A stretch of 64,000 nucleotides of DNA, from the NCBI RefSeq assembly GCF_004210375.1, contig NC_134831.1, positions 47,402,035 to 47,466,034 on the forward strand, written 5' to 3'. This DNA is from Tachypleus tridentatus. Lineage: Eukaryota > Arthropoda > Merostomata > Xiphosura > Limulidae. The stretch's first letter is position 1. Each line of letters begins with the position of its first letter. The position numbers and the translations under genes are program-made. Under the pieces are notes generated by a model. The model was given only the letters and a program-made list of their open reading frames with translations. It ran no database searches and was not told the origin of the DNA. This document shows, in pieces, positions 1-10,800 of this stretch.

Positions 1-831
1 TATATATATATATTTGGTGAAAATGAATACAGTTTAATGAAGTTAAATAAGCAAAATCACAAGAAAGGACTGCGTTAAAAACAGCGAGTCCAAACTCCTG
101 ACTAATTATATTAGTTTATTATAACTTAAAAAAACAAACCGAAACAAAAACAAAATAAACAAAAAACGCTCTACTAATTGAAAATATCCCAGGGTATAAG
201 GTATAATGTGCTATTATAAAATATATCCTATGTTTTGGAGGTGACTAAAGAGGTAGGACCCACATTTGTTTTACAGTTTTTGCTTAAATTTTCTAATTTC
301 TAATGACTATTTTTAGTTATGAAGAAGGTAATTTAACAACTTGACACTACTTTATGCGGATGTACATGTTGCTGTATACAAAAGCTTGTTTAGAACGTGA
401 TAGTCAGAGTAGACTTGGTGAATGGGTGGTGGTTTGGAGCTATACTAGTTTATTTGGATAGCTGGATGAGATGCTTCATGCTGGTGTAGTTTGTTCGCTC
501 TTTTGGTAGGAAGGCACTAATTTCTATTTTTATATCTATTGCTATTATTTTATTTCTTATGTGAGACTGGCGAATGGAGGTCAAGACTGATAGATAGTTT
601 CTCCCCATCGCAATGTGGGTTCTAGTTCTTCAGTTACCTCCAAAACCTAGGGCACATTTTATAATCTCACATTATAGCTTACACCCTGGGATCTTTTCAC
701 TTAATGTAGCGTTTTTGTTCAACGTATTTTTGTTTCGCCTTGTTTTTGAGTTATTACATATTAATATAGATATATAATAATTTAGTTAAGATTGTCTGAC
801 GCCATTTTTAATTCTCTAAGGGGAAAGGTTT
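1..831. other. non-coding, no gene seen
   Basis: The window opens on a short (TA)n run. The rest is AT-rich sequence with no open frame of note and no repeat that I could tie to another part of the window. Confidence 0.5.
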
Positions 832-1030
832 GGAGCAACACGAGGCTATTTGCGCTAGCCGTCCCTAATTTAGCAATGTAAGACAAGATTGAACGCAGCT
901 GGTCATCACCATCCACCGCCAATTTTTGGCCTACTCTTTTACAAACGAATAGTGGAATGGACCGTAACATTATAACGCCTCCATGGCTGAAAGGGCGAGC
1001 ATGTTTGGTGTGACAGAGATTCGAACCCAA
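832..1030 (-). repeat. tRNA-derived SINE, 5'-truncated
   Basis: This is the minus-strand body of the main SINE family of the window. Its shared blocks are the 'cccactattcgttggtaaaa' region, the '(g/t)gactagctgccttccct' region and the 'aaattagggacggctagc' region. Homology stops just after the B-box-like 'ggttcgaatc', so most of the tRNA head is missing. An open frame across it (782-1090, minus) is accidental. Confidence 0.8.
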
Positions 1031-1237
1031 GGGGGAAGGTGTAACGTATTTAATAATATATATATTTATCTTAATATCGATGTTTACCATAGTTAAACAA
1101 TATATTTAGAAATGCACGTAATTTATGTTATTAAATATGTATTGCGAAAATTCCACCTATTCTATAAATTTATAGAAAAATCAACGATATACAGCAGAAT
1201 TGACCCAGACCTGGCAGGAGTAGCTACTACGGCACTC

Positions 1238-1355
1238 GTCCCCAGCTGGCACAGAGGTAATTCTACGGATTTACAATGCTTAAATCAGGGGTTCGATTCC
1301 CCTCGGTGGACTCAGCAGATAGCCCAATGTGACTTTACTATAAGAAACACACACT
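1238..1355 (+). repeat. tRNA-like short repeat (family B)
   Basis: It contains an A-box-like 'agctggcacagaggtaa' and a B-box arm 'aggggttcgattcccctc', then a tail 'gactcagcagatagcccaat' and 'aacacacac'. The same unit recurs at 4770, 5944, 13920, 38735 and 51335. The acceptor stem does not pair fully, so I call it a tRNA-derived repeat and not a working tRNA gene. Confidence 0.7.
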
Positions 1356-1525
1356 ACTGCACTCAACATCAATCTCTAGTACTTAGCAAAAGAAGTTTTA
1401 CCTTTTAAACTCTTACTTAAATTGTTTTCAGAACATGAGAAGAAGCAAACTGCTCGTCAACTGATCAAGTTGAAGGATGGCAAAAGGAGTCCCGATTTTT
1501 CACAGTTAGTTTTATCTTCTAAAAT

Positions 1526-1804
1526 GGCCTGGCATGGCCAAGCGCGTGAGGCGTGCGACTCGTGATCCGAGGGTCGCGGGTTCGCGCCCGCGTCGCGCTA
1601 AACATGCTCGCCCTCCTAGCCGTGGGGGCGTATAATGTGACGGTCAATCCCACTATTCGTTGGTAAAAGAGTAGCCCAAGAGTTGGTGGTGGGTGGTGAT
1701 GACTAGCTGCCTTCCCTCTAGTCTTACACTGCTAAATTAGGGACGGCTAGCACGGATAGCCCTCGAGTAGCTTTGTGCGAAATTCCAAAACATACAACAA
1801 ACAA
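1526..1804 (+). repeat. tRNA-derived SINE, near full length
   Basis: This is a complete copy: tRNA-like head with 'tggccaagcgcgtgaggcg' (A box) and 'gggttcgcgcccgcg' (B box), conserved body, and an A/C-rich tail. It is flanked by a perfect 12-bp target site duplication, atcttctaaaat, at 1514-1525 and 1805-1816. The duplication fits LINE-driven retroposition. Strong GC content in the head makes it stand out from its AT-rich surroundings. Confidence 0.9.
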
Positions 1805-1816
1805 ATCTTCTAAAAT

Positions 1817-2527
1817 TGCCGTTCTTTGCATGGCAGAAAAGTATAGCTGCTGTTCAATCTTCTTCTTATCGATATTCATTGGTTACGCTTGCCATCGACA
1901 CAATGGACTACTAATGGTGATTTCCAGGAAGCTGCTACGTTTGGTTTCTTCACCATGCCAAATGGTAAACGATCTTTGTGAAACAGCAGTTATACTCATC
2001 ACAGACTTTGCAATCACCATAACAGAAGATGAAAAGCAGAGGTAACTCATGCTGCAAACAGTCGAAAATCACCGTCGCAATGTTTCAGGTTTCCTAAAAC
2101 TCACGGAAACATCTACATTGCTGTTTTCTGTGACTGTATCTTTGTTTAAATCCATCTACAGTGGCTTTTTTACTTTATTTTCAAACTCATTGATTAAATT
2201 TAATATTGACTGCATGAAATACGAATTTTCTGATGCATTAGTACTTTAGTTACAATCTCGACTAAAATGTTTGCATACTGTTCTATTCTGAAGTTATTGT
2301 CTATGTGCATGAAGTAGTTATTAAGTAAATGTCTGAGCAGTAACAGAGTAGGTGCATATGATTGTACAAACAAGTTCAACTTGTTATTCTGGTTTGTATA
2401 AGTTGCTTTAACTATTAATTCATCAAAATGAACATACATTTTTACAAAATGGTGTGCTTTGTGTATAATAGTTTTTGAAACAGATCAATGCTTTCTTCAA
2501 ACTATTCCACTGTACTTGGTGTAGAAT
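1817..2527 (+). other. non-coding, no gene seen
   Basis: Short open frames at 1773-2045 and 2049-2249 have no recognisable motif; the first starts inside the SINE tail. I see no repeat or RNA here. Confidence 0.4.
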
Positions 2528-2812
2528 CATGCCTCATCACGTGCCAAGAATTGTAGGGCATTAAATTGTTCGACTGTCCACAAATGGTATAAAGCAAACA
2601 GACATTACCAGAACACTAGGGTACCCAATTGTAATGTATTCTGAATTCTGAAACGTCATTGGAATACACGAAACGTTGTTCCAGGAAAGTCTAGTGGTAA
2701 AAGCCGAAAAACGGCTGCTGAAGATGTCTGTGCTTTGATCAGGTTAACACGTCAAGATTGAAAGAAGTATTTCAACACTTTAGGACAGGAACAGCACGAG
2801 CAGTTTTATTTC
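2528..2812 (+). pseudogene. Tc1-like transposase remnant, N-terminal part
   Basis: Conceptual translation in shifting frames gives fragments such as IVRLSTNGIKQTDITRTLG and VVPGKSSGKSRKTAAED, which fit the helix-turn-helix DNA-binding region and linker of Tc1/mariner transposases. Stops and frameshifts break it throughout. It may belong with the C-terminal debris at 3720-4330, in which case about 0.9 kb of unrelated DNA separates the two halves. Identification is by recall of the family. Confidence 0.55.
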
Positions 2813-3719
2813 AATTTGTAATAGTCTAAAATGAATGCGCTGCTACAATCAGGATTCAACAACGAAAACACAATTTATTCAAATGACAATACGTAGAAAT
2901 AAGTTTAACACAGTTCATAAACAAATGCTTAGCTAGAACTTCATATCAATATCAGTAAGCAATTTGTCATAAATATTATTAAATGAATAATAATGGACTC
3001 AAGAGAAAAACCACAAAGACGAAACCTAACTCTGATAAGCAAAAAGTACAGTAAATACAATATTCAAACAATACCTTTCAGTATCAAGTGGCAAACAACA
3101 ATAACTATACTTTTCCATAACTATCTTGTGATTTTCTCTCTCATGGTGAGGATTTTGGTCGAGTATTTATCCACAGAGTAGGTCACGAGAGTACAACCTC
3201 AGGTGATTGTAAATTTACCTACATACTCTTCTTCTACATTAATAGTATCTCTACATCATTGCTATAGAAGCTGATGTAAGTTCCATCATACACACTTATA
3301 TATTTACTCAAATTCAAATTATTATGTAGATGATGAGTTAGCATTTTAATGCAACTAAAGCTTCATAGATAAACTAAATGATAGAAGGAAATAATAATAA
3401 TAAACGATAAATACAACCGTAATAAAATATATATAATTTGCTATTTCATACTTCTCCCCTTGAAAAACGAACTGATGAGTTAAATCAGTTTGTATAAGAT
3501 ATCCCAACTTTTGTAACCTTACTTTTAACTCCATCTTTATACTGACATTATGAATCCTTTACAGTTTAAGCTTAGATACCTCACAAAAGATAAAATTATT
3601 GTTTTTGAAACTTCAGTTAAATCTTCTACGATTTCTGACTCTGGTTTGGCTTATCAAAAATTTAACTTTTTGAAAACTAGCTAACTATGATAATTAACTC
3701 TGTTACGTGATTTTAATGT
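2813..3719. other. AT-rich spacer between two Tc1 fragments
   Basis: No coding similarity seen. It could be an insertion that split the Tc1 copy, but I found no clear target duplication or paired ends. Confidence 0.3.
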
Positions 3720-4330
3720 CCTTTAAGGAGGAGATAAAGGTACGCCACCACAGTATTTATTGAAGGATGAGAAGTGGACACACCAGCAGAAGTGTTGTTT
3801 CTTTTTTTGTGAGTGAATGACTGGAAACACATCATCGTTTCATATGAGTCCTGTTTCCAGCTTTAGTAGGATTAATTTTGTCTTTTGCCTGGAAAACAGA
3901 TGAGAGAAGACTGTCTTTCCTACAGTTATACGTTACATAGGAGGTGGCGCAGTACATGCTTGAGCAGTTATTCATCGTGGTGTAAAAATTGCTCTTAAGG
4001 TCCTACATGGAAAGGTCAATAACGCCTTCTAAAGGCATCACATGAAGACGATATTTTTCATATAATAGGGCAAAGTTTGGCAACAATTTTGTGTTTCAGG
4101 ATGACAATGCTAATGCCCAAAGTACATGTATTGTACAGGCAGAACTGAGTTGAAAAATTATTAACCAAGACCTTAGAACAGCTACTGTGGATGATTTATA
4201 ATACCTCCTAGTGACAAGTTTGAATGAAATGATGGTGGATTACATCAATAGCCTCATCGAAGCATGCCATGTTATATTGCAGAGGTTATTAGAGTTAGAG
4301 GAGGACCAAACAAGTACTAAATATTTAAGA
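3720..4330 (+). pseudogene. Tc1-like transposase remnant, catalytic part
   Basis: Fragments include VNDWKHIIVSYESCFQL, which resembles the first catalytic block of Tc1 transposases with Tyr where Asp is expected, and sequence around 4100 ('caggatgacaatgctaatgc') that reads QDDNANA, the second catalytic block. Many stops are present. It lies downstream of, and in the same orientation as, the N-terminal remnant at 2528-2812. Confidence 0.5.
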
Positions 4331-4769
4331 TGAACTGATAAAGACAAAGAGTAATTATAATGATTTGATATTCTATTTTGGCATCATGTATATGTTTTTG
4401 TTATGTTTCGTTGTGATTCAATTATACATCTTTCTTTTTTGGTCTAATAAAATTGTTTGATTTTCTAATAAATTGTTCATGACGTCCATAGAATCTGCCT
4501 CATTATACAAATTATATTCGTAAATATTTAATATAACATGTATTTCATAGTTTCACAGCCTTAGATTAATTTGCATTTTCATCTTAATAATGATGTGATT
4601 ACCAGTTACAAACTACGCAAACATTTTGACCAAGACTACAAATCTAATAAATAGTGAACCATTTAAAATTATTCATTTTGTAGTGGTCAAGCTTAAGTGA
4701 TATTTTATACTTCAAACACGAATCTGGTCGTTTAGAGTAATCAACGTAATGGTGAAATGCTTAGAAAGC

Positions 4770-4862
4770 GTGTGTTTATCTGCTGAGTCCATCGAGGGGA
4801 ATTAAACCCCTGATTTTAGCATTGTAAATCCGTAGACTAACTGCTGTACCAGCGGGGGACTC
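4770..4862 (-). repeat. tRNA-like short repeat (family B)
   Basis: Minus-strand copy containing 'gaggggaattaaacccctga' (B-box arm) and 'ctgtaccagcggggga' (A-box end). It abuts the left edge of the 108-bp tandem array. Confidence 0.7.
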
Positions 4863-4865
4863 CTA

Positions 4866-7575
4866 CTGACTGTTTTACACAGTGGTAATAAGTAGAATAA
4901 AAGGTCGTCTTTAACATGGTATCTGTTACTTCTCCAGAATAGCAACAGTTTTAACAGTTAGCGGTTAAACTGCTTAGTTAGTTTATACGGAGTTAATCAA
5001 AAGAATAAACGACTTTCTTGAATCCACTATCTGTTACAATTTCCTAAATTATTAAAATTTTAGCAAACAGAATTTAAATTTCTTTACTAGCTTACACGGA
5101 AATAATTAATCGAATAAATGGCCATATTGAGCACAGTACTTTTATTTCCTGGAGTAAAACAGTGTTAAAGGCCAGCGGATAAAGTACTTAACTGCTTTAC
5201 AGCTTTCTTGATTACGGTATCTTTCTTTCCATAGTAATAACATAATAGTTTACCCCCAAAGTAATTATTCGAATAAACGGTCGTCTTCAATACAGTATCT
5301 TTACTTTTATATAGTAACAACAGTTCTAGCAACCAGTGATTAAACTACTTCACTTGGTTACATAGTGGTAATTAGTGGAATAAACGGCCGTTTTGTGAAC
5401 GGTATATCTCACTTTTTCAGAGTGCCTAACGTTTTAACAGCTAGTAGTTAAACTGCTTAACTAGTTTATTTATAAATAATTAGTATAATAAACGACAGTC
5501 TTAAGCACAGTGTACTCTCTAGTTGTCTAAAGTATTAACGGTTTTAATGGCTGGAGATTAAGCTGCTTTAGTAACATACTCGGAAGTAATTGGTACAATA
5601 AACAGCAATCTTAAGAACAGTAACTTTCACTTTTCCAGAGCAACAACAGTTCTAAATAGCAATGAATATTCTACTTAAATAGTTTACACAGTAGAAGTTA
5701 CTGGCGTAAATGACCCCCATATCTTTTACCAAGTAACTACAATTTTAATGGTCAGTGGAAAGATTAATTGACATGGAGGTAATTAGTCGAATATGTATCT
5801 TTTGAGCTCCACATTTTTCATGTACTGTGTAACAACAGTGCTAACAATGGAATGTCGAAGAAATACTAGATGGCTTGTAGGATAAGTGGCCGCCTAAGGA
5901 AGAGTATTTTTCTTCTCTAGAGCAAACACAGTTCTAAGAAAGTGTGTCTCTGTTTTCTTATAGCAAAGCCACATCGGGCTATTTGCTGAGTTCACCGAGA
6001 GGAAACGAGCCGCTAAAAATGACTGGTTAGTTCTCTTGACTAATTTGCATGGAAGTAGTTCGTAGAATATATGGTCGTTTTGCACATAGTATATTTTACT
6101 TCTCCAGAGTAAAAACTGTTCTAATAGTCCATGGATAATATACGTGACTTGGTGGTACGGACATAATTCGTTGAATAAATAGCCGTCTTTAGCACAGTAT
6201 CTTACTGCTCCAAAGTATTAACAGCTCTAACAGGCAGTGGTTAATCTGTTTGACTAGTTTGCTGAAGGGTAACATAAGCATCTATCTCGAGCAGAGTAAC
6301 AATTATTCTAACAGTCAATTATTAATATTGTTAACTACTTTTGACTGCAGAGGTAATTTGTAGAATAAATTTCTGTCTCAAGCACAGTACCTTACTGCTA
6401 CTCGTAGAGTAGCAACTGGTATAAGAGTCAAAGAGCCAATGGTAAATCTCCTTGTCTTCTTTACATGGAGGTAATCAGTAAAATAAATGGCCCTCTTGAG
6501 TACGGTATCTGTTACTTCTACAAAGTAACAATAGTTCTAACAGACAAAGGTTAAAGTATTTGGCTAGTTTACATGGAGATAATTAGTTAAATAAATGGCC
6601 CTCTTGAGTACGGTATCTGTTACTTCTACAAAGTAACAATAGTTCTAACAGACAAAGGTTAGAGTATTTGGCCAGTTTACATGGAGATAATTAGTTAAAT
6701 AAATGGCCCTCTTGAGTACGGTATCTGTTACTTCTACAAAGTAACAATAGTTCTAACAGACAAAGGTTAGAGTATTTGGCTAGTTTACATGGAGATAATT
6801 AGTTAAATAAATGGCCGTCTTTAGCATACTATCATACTTCTTCATTATAACAACGGTTCTATCAGATAGGGATTAAACTGACTGACTACACGGAGATAAT
6901 TAGTTAAATATCCACCTTTAGCACAATATGCTACTTTTCCAGAGAAAAAACAGTTTTAACGGCCAATGGTTAAACTGTTTTTCTAGTTTACACATGGGTA
7001 ATTATACTTAGGCATATTATCTTACTTCTTCAAACTAAGAAAAGTTTTATTAGCCAGTAGCTAAACTACTTTTGTAGTTTAAACAAGGCTACTGAGTAGA
7101 ATAAACGTCCTTCTTGAGCACAGTATCTTACTTCTCCAGAGTAACAAGAGTTTTAGAGTGCTTGAATAGTTTACAAGGAGGTAATTTGTAGAACCAATGG
7201 ACGTCACGGGCAGAATACTTTACTTCTGTACAGTAAGAACAGTTTTACCAACCAGTGAATAAACCACTTTATTTCATTACAAGGAGACAATTATCTGAAT
7301 AAAAGGCAGTCTGGAGCACGGTATCTTACTTTTCTGCAGTAACGACAATTCTAACAATCAGTTCACAGGCCGCTCGTCTACTTTAGACATACATAAGTAG
7401 CAGAATAATTGGCCGTCTTGAGCATAGAAGTAAATAAATTGGGTAGCCTAACCATTTTACAATCAATGGATAAACTGGACCAACTTGGGAAGCGGTAATT
7501 AGTTGAATAAATTGCTTAAAATTGTTTTAAACGCAGTATCTAACTTCTTGAAAATGAACAGTTTTAGTTGCGATC
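4866..7575. repeat. degenerate 108-bp tandem repeat array
   Basis: About 24 diverged units fill 2.7 kb. The recurring landmarks are 'gtttacatggaggtaatta', 'gaataaatggccgtctt', 'gcacagtatcttacttct', 'agagtaacaacagttctaac' and 'ggttaaactgcttgactag'. Three units at 6481-6804 are almost identical with an exact 108-bp step (starts 6481, 6589, 6697, then 6805), while the outer units are heavily mutated and vary in length. One tRNA-like repeat fragment interrupts it near 5944. This pattern is that of an old satellite or minisatellite with a recently homogenised core. Confidence 0.85.
5944..6012 (-). repeat. tRNA-like repeat fragment (family B) inside the tandem array
   Basis: The block 'tatagcaaagccacatcggg' followed by 'gctgagttcaccgagaggaa' matches the 3' part of family B in reverse. 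The tRNA arm is decayed. Confidence 0.55.
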
Positions 7576-8899
7576 TACTGGATACAAATATACTGACACA
7601 CGTGAAATATTCTTCATTTTTATTTTTAAAATTTAATATGGTTTTTTTTATCTGGTATCTTTTAAAATAATCCGATACAAGATGAAAGTTATAGTGATAG
7701 GTAGTCAATGATTCAAATTGCTAAACCGTCTATGCCTTCGTACGTCCATCCAGAATCTCTCTTTTCGAGCTCATTCATTTTTCTGATAGTTTTTAACAGC
7801 ATCTCTATAATAATCTTCCGAAGTAGTCGACCTTAGTATTATTTAATTTTTACTTTTCAATGAAAATTCGTTTTTTGTTGTTTCTTTCTTTACTTCAACA
7901 AACATAATACATTTTAACATTAATCTTTAAATCCATTTCATGTCTTAACTCATCAATTTTAGGAAGAACAATATTTTTCTATATTAAACAAAGATTCATG
8001 TTAATTTATATAATTTAGACATTGTTTATGAAATAAATTATCAATAGTCCTTCGTAAGCTGTTTCTATTTCTTAATTATTTTCAGTTTTATGTAATCCTT
8101 TCTTATGCTCTTTGCTTTCGATGTGGACGTTATTACAAGATGGTTTATAATATTTGTCACAAACATCAAATTTTATCTGTTTCTGCCTATGTTTCATTGG
8201 TTTATCAGTTCAACTTTTATGAAACTTGTATTCTCTGGCAAATATTTCTCTTTCTTTCTTATCGATAAAAATATTTAAATTATTTTTAGAATTAATAAAA
8301 ATAAGCAAATGCTAAAAATATAAAGAGACAGTCAGAGACTTAACCCATTTAACATACAAGCTCACATTTTTTTCCATTAATGAAAGTTGATTGTAGATCA
8401 AAACGTACTTGGCAGATAAATTTACTGCCTGCAGAAGTCTTATTATCAGTAAGAAAAATTGATGAATATAAACTAAGACAAAACCATAAATATAACACTT
8501 AATATTTAAATGAGAAAGTTCTTAGTAAGCATGGGAGATAGTATTTGCATAATGTTTAATGTAGTTAATTAAGTGCAGAAAATTATAAATGAACAAAAAC
8601 TAAAATATATGAAATGAGCACCCGTGTGGCATTGAGAGCTAACAAACATCATCAGTTTCTTTTAATTAAAATAATTATTTAGGGGAATATCTTTATTATG
8701 TTATCAGACCTCAAAACTGTAATGTTCATTTAAGATTAAAATTATTAGAAAATTATCCAGATATGGAAATTATTTTTGAGAATTCTTTATGAACCTAATA
8801 AAATCCATCTAATCCAAAAATTAAATTTATCTAGGTGTCCTAACCATCTTACAAATATTTTATTACTTTTTTCTAACGATTTTAATAACACTAAATGAA
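7576..8899. other. AT-rich non-coding region
   Basis: No convincing ORF or repeat. The minus-strand frame at 7499-7708 is low-complexity and overlaps the array edge. Confidence 0.4.
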
Positions 8900-9736
8900 T
8901 AGTTTTCACCATAATAAATGAAAGAATTTGAGATCTAGCGAGTGTAACTAGTTATTATAAAAATGATAAGCGTTCTGAGTATAAGCAACATTGCAAAGAT
9001 GAAGTTTTACCGATGTAAAATGATTAATCTAGTTATGTTTTAAACATTAAAGATATAAACGATAATAGTGGCTATATTTGTCCAGAATTAAAGCAAGATG
9101 GAGCTACAATTGGTACTGGCACTGATAATGTAACGTTACTTGACATTGGAATTGTATCTTAACATTCCTACGAAAAGTGGAGCCTAATAGGCACCAGAGC
9201 AACTTGAAACGTTATTAATATTAGGCTAATAATTTTGTATTTAAATGAAATTGCCATTTAAATCCATTAATGAATGGATTAACGGAAAAAAAAAAACTAA
9301 CGTGGCGGGGTTCAGTTTAGAGAGAGAGAAATCCGAAGAGTTCTCTCTCCAACTGGGGTGTTCAGGAACTTTGTAGTTCCTCTTCGTCCCCTTTCGTGGA
9401 TTGTTATTAGGATTGAGTGGTGGGTTTTTTTTTATTATTATTTTAATAAATTAATTATCGTTATTATTCTTGACTTTTTGGGTGGGGAATGTCTCACTAA
9501 ATGGTCTTTTGGGTGGAGGCAAAGGTAGCAGTGGAAAGAAGGAAAGGTCGGGACCTGTCTCGAAAAGAAAAAGTTGGGTAGATGTGAACATGAATGTAAT
9601 TCATTCAAGTTCAAATCAAATCAAACGGCCCGATTCTGGGTCGGGCAAAAAGGTTGCCTGGGCTGGGATCTAGAAATCCAATGCCTGAAGATTTTGATGT
9701 GGGGGGAAACGGGAGTACCCCGAGAAAACCCACTTT

Positions 9737-9772
9737 CACACGACAGGCGCCGAAAGTTTTGCCTGTCGTGTG
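9737..9772. other. perfect 12-bp stem hairpin in the LINE-like insertion
   Basis: 'cacacgacaggc' (9737-9748) and 'gcctgtcgtgtg' (9761-9772) pair perfectly across a 12-base loop. It lies downstream of the RT reading frame on the minus strand, where a 3'-UTR would be. Confidence 0.75.
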
Positions 9773-9823
9773 CCCTGTACCTGAAAAAAAGGAATTCATG
9801 TTAATAACATAGTTATTATGTAT

Positions 9824-10800
9824 TTAGACTCTTTGTTGAGTGGATTGTGATTCTTGAAATATGTTGTATGGTGATATGTATTTTGTTGGTGCACTTGATA
9901 ATTTGTGTAGTGATGCCGTTAGTTTGTTTCTGTTTTCTGCTTTTCGATAATATTTCATAGAAAGTTCTGTTATTCTATCTCTTATAGTTGGTAAATTACT
10001 AATTTGGTGTAGATAATTTGTTGGTGTAAAAGATGGTAAACTGAATGCGGATTTTAATATTTTGTTTTGTTGCACTTGGATTTTTTGGAGTGTGTTGTTT
10101 GACATGTTGTATGTTACTTGACATCCGTACTCTATTAGTGGACGGATGTAAGCCTTGTATATTTGTATAATGGTGTTCGGTGCGCATTTCGATTGTTTAC
10201 CGGTTATAGTCTTCAGATATGAAATCCTTTTCTTATTGATGAGTGTATATTGTTTATGTGTTTTTCCATGTTAGTTTTGTGTCGAAAGTGACGCCAAGGA
10301 ATGTGATGTTTTTGCTCATGTTAATGGTTGTGTTTCCAAGTGATAGTTTTATTTTTTCTAGATTTTTTCTTTGCTTCTTTAGTTTTCTATAGAAGGTGAT
10401 TGCTTGTGTTTTTGTCGGATTTAACACGACCCTCCACTTGTTGCTCCATGTTGAGACGTTGTTTAGTGATTCTTGTACGCGAGACATGGCCATTACTGGG
10501 TTTCTGGAGGTGCTCCAGATTGCGATGTCATCTGCGTATTGTGAATTGTGTGTGTATGTTAGATTTGGAAAAGGTATGTCACTGACGAAAATTATGTAAA
10601 GAAGTGGAGAGAGGACTGATCCTTGGGGCACTCCTGCCGTTATATTAAATAATTTGGATATGGTTTTATTGACTTTTACTTGTGCTGTTCTATTGGTTAA
10701 AAAATTTGAAATCCATTTGACTATCGTAGGATTTATTTGTAGGTGGTTTAGTTTGTATATGATGGCATTGTGCCAAACGCTGTCGAATGCTTTTTTGACA
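9824..10800 (-). pseudogene. Jockey/CR1-type LINE reverse transcriptase, partial
   Basis: The minus-strand frame 10254-10631 carries PQGSVLSPLLYIIFVSDI followed by QYADDIAIW. These are RT blocks with the catalytic YADD box, then the thumb-region sequence NKWRVVLNPTKTQAITF. The frame 9824-10105 continues with a C-terminal block (LPTIRDRITELSMKYYRKAE) usual after the RT in Jockey-like elements. The two parts lie in different frames, with the join between 10105 and 10254. The sequence upstream of the PQGS block (10632-10800) still reads as RT in another frame. The N-terminal endonuclease is absent. The family is a non-LTR retrotransposon; the clade is uncertain. Confidence 0.8.

Noticed and set aside
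1238..1312. Functional tRNA gene
   Set aside because: A- and B-box arms are present, but the acceptor stem pairs for only about four bases and the unit is repeated with a common non-tRNA tail.
1112..1408. 98-codon open frame on plus
   Set aside because: It spans the family B tRNA-like repeat at 1238-1355 and has no protein motif; the frame is accidental.
4866..7575. CRISPR-like array
   Set aside because: The repeats are long, contiguous and without unique spacers, in clearly eukaryotic DNA; it is a tandem repeat.
9470..9673. 67-codon Gly/Ser/Lys-rich ORF
   Set aside because: It could be an ORF1 start of the LINE in opposite orientation, but no ORF1 motif is visible and the overlapping minus strand is equally plausible as 3'-UTR.
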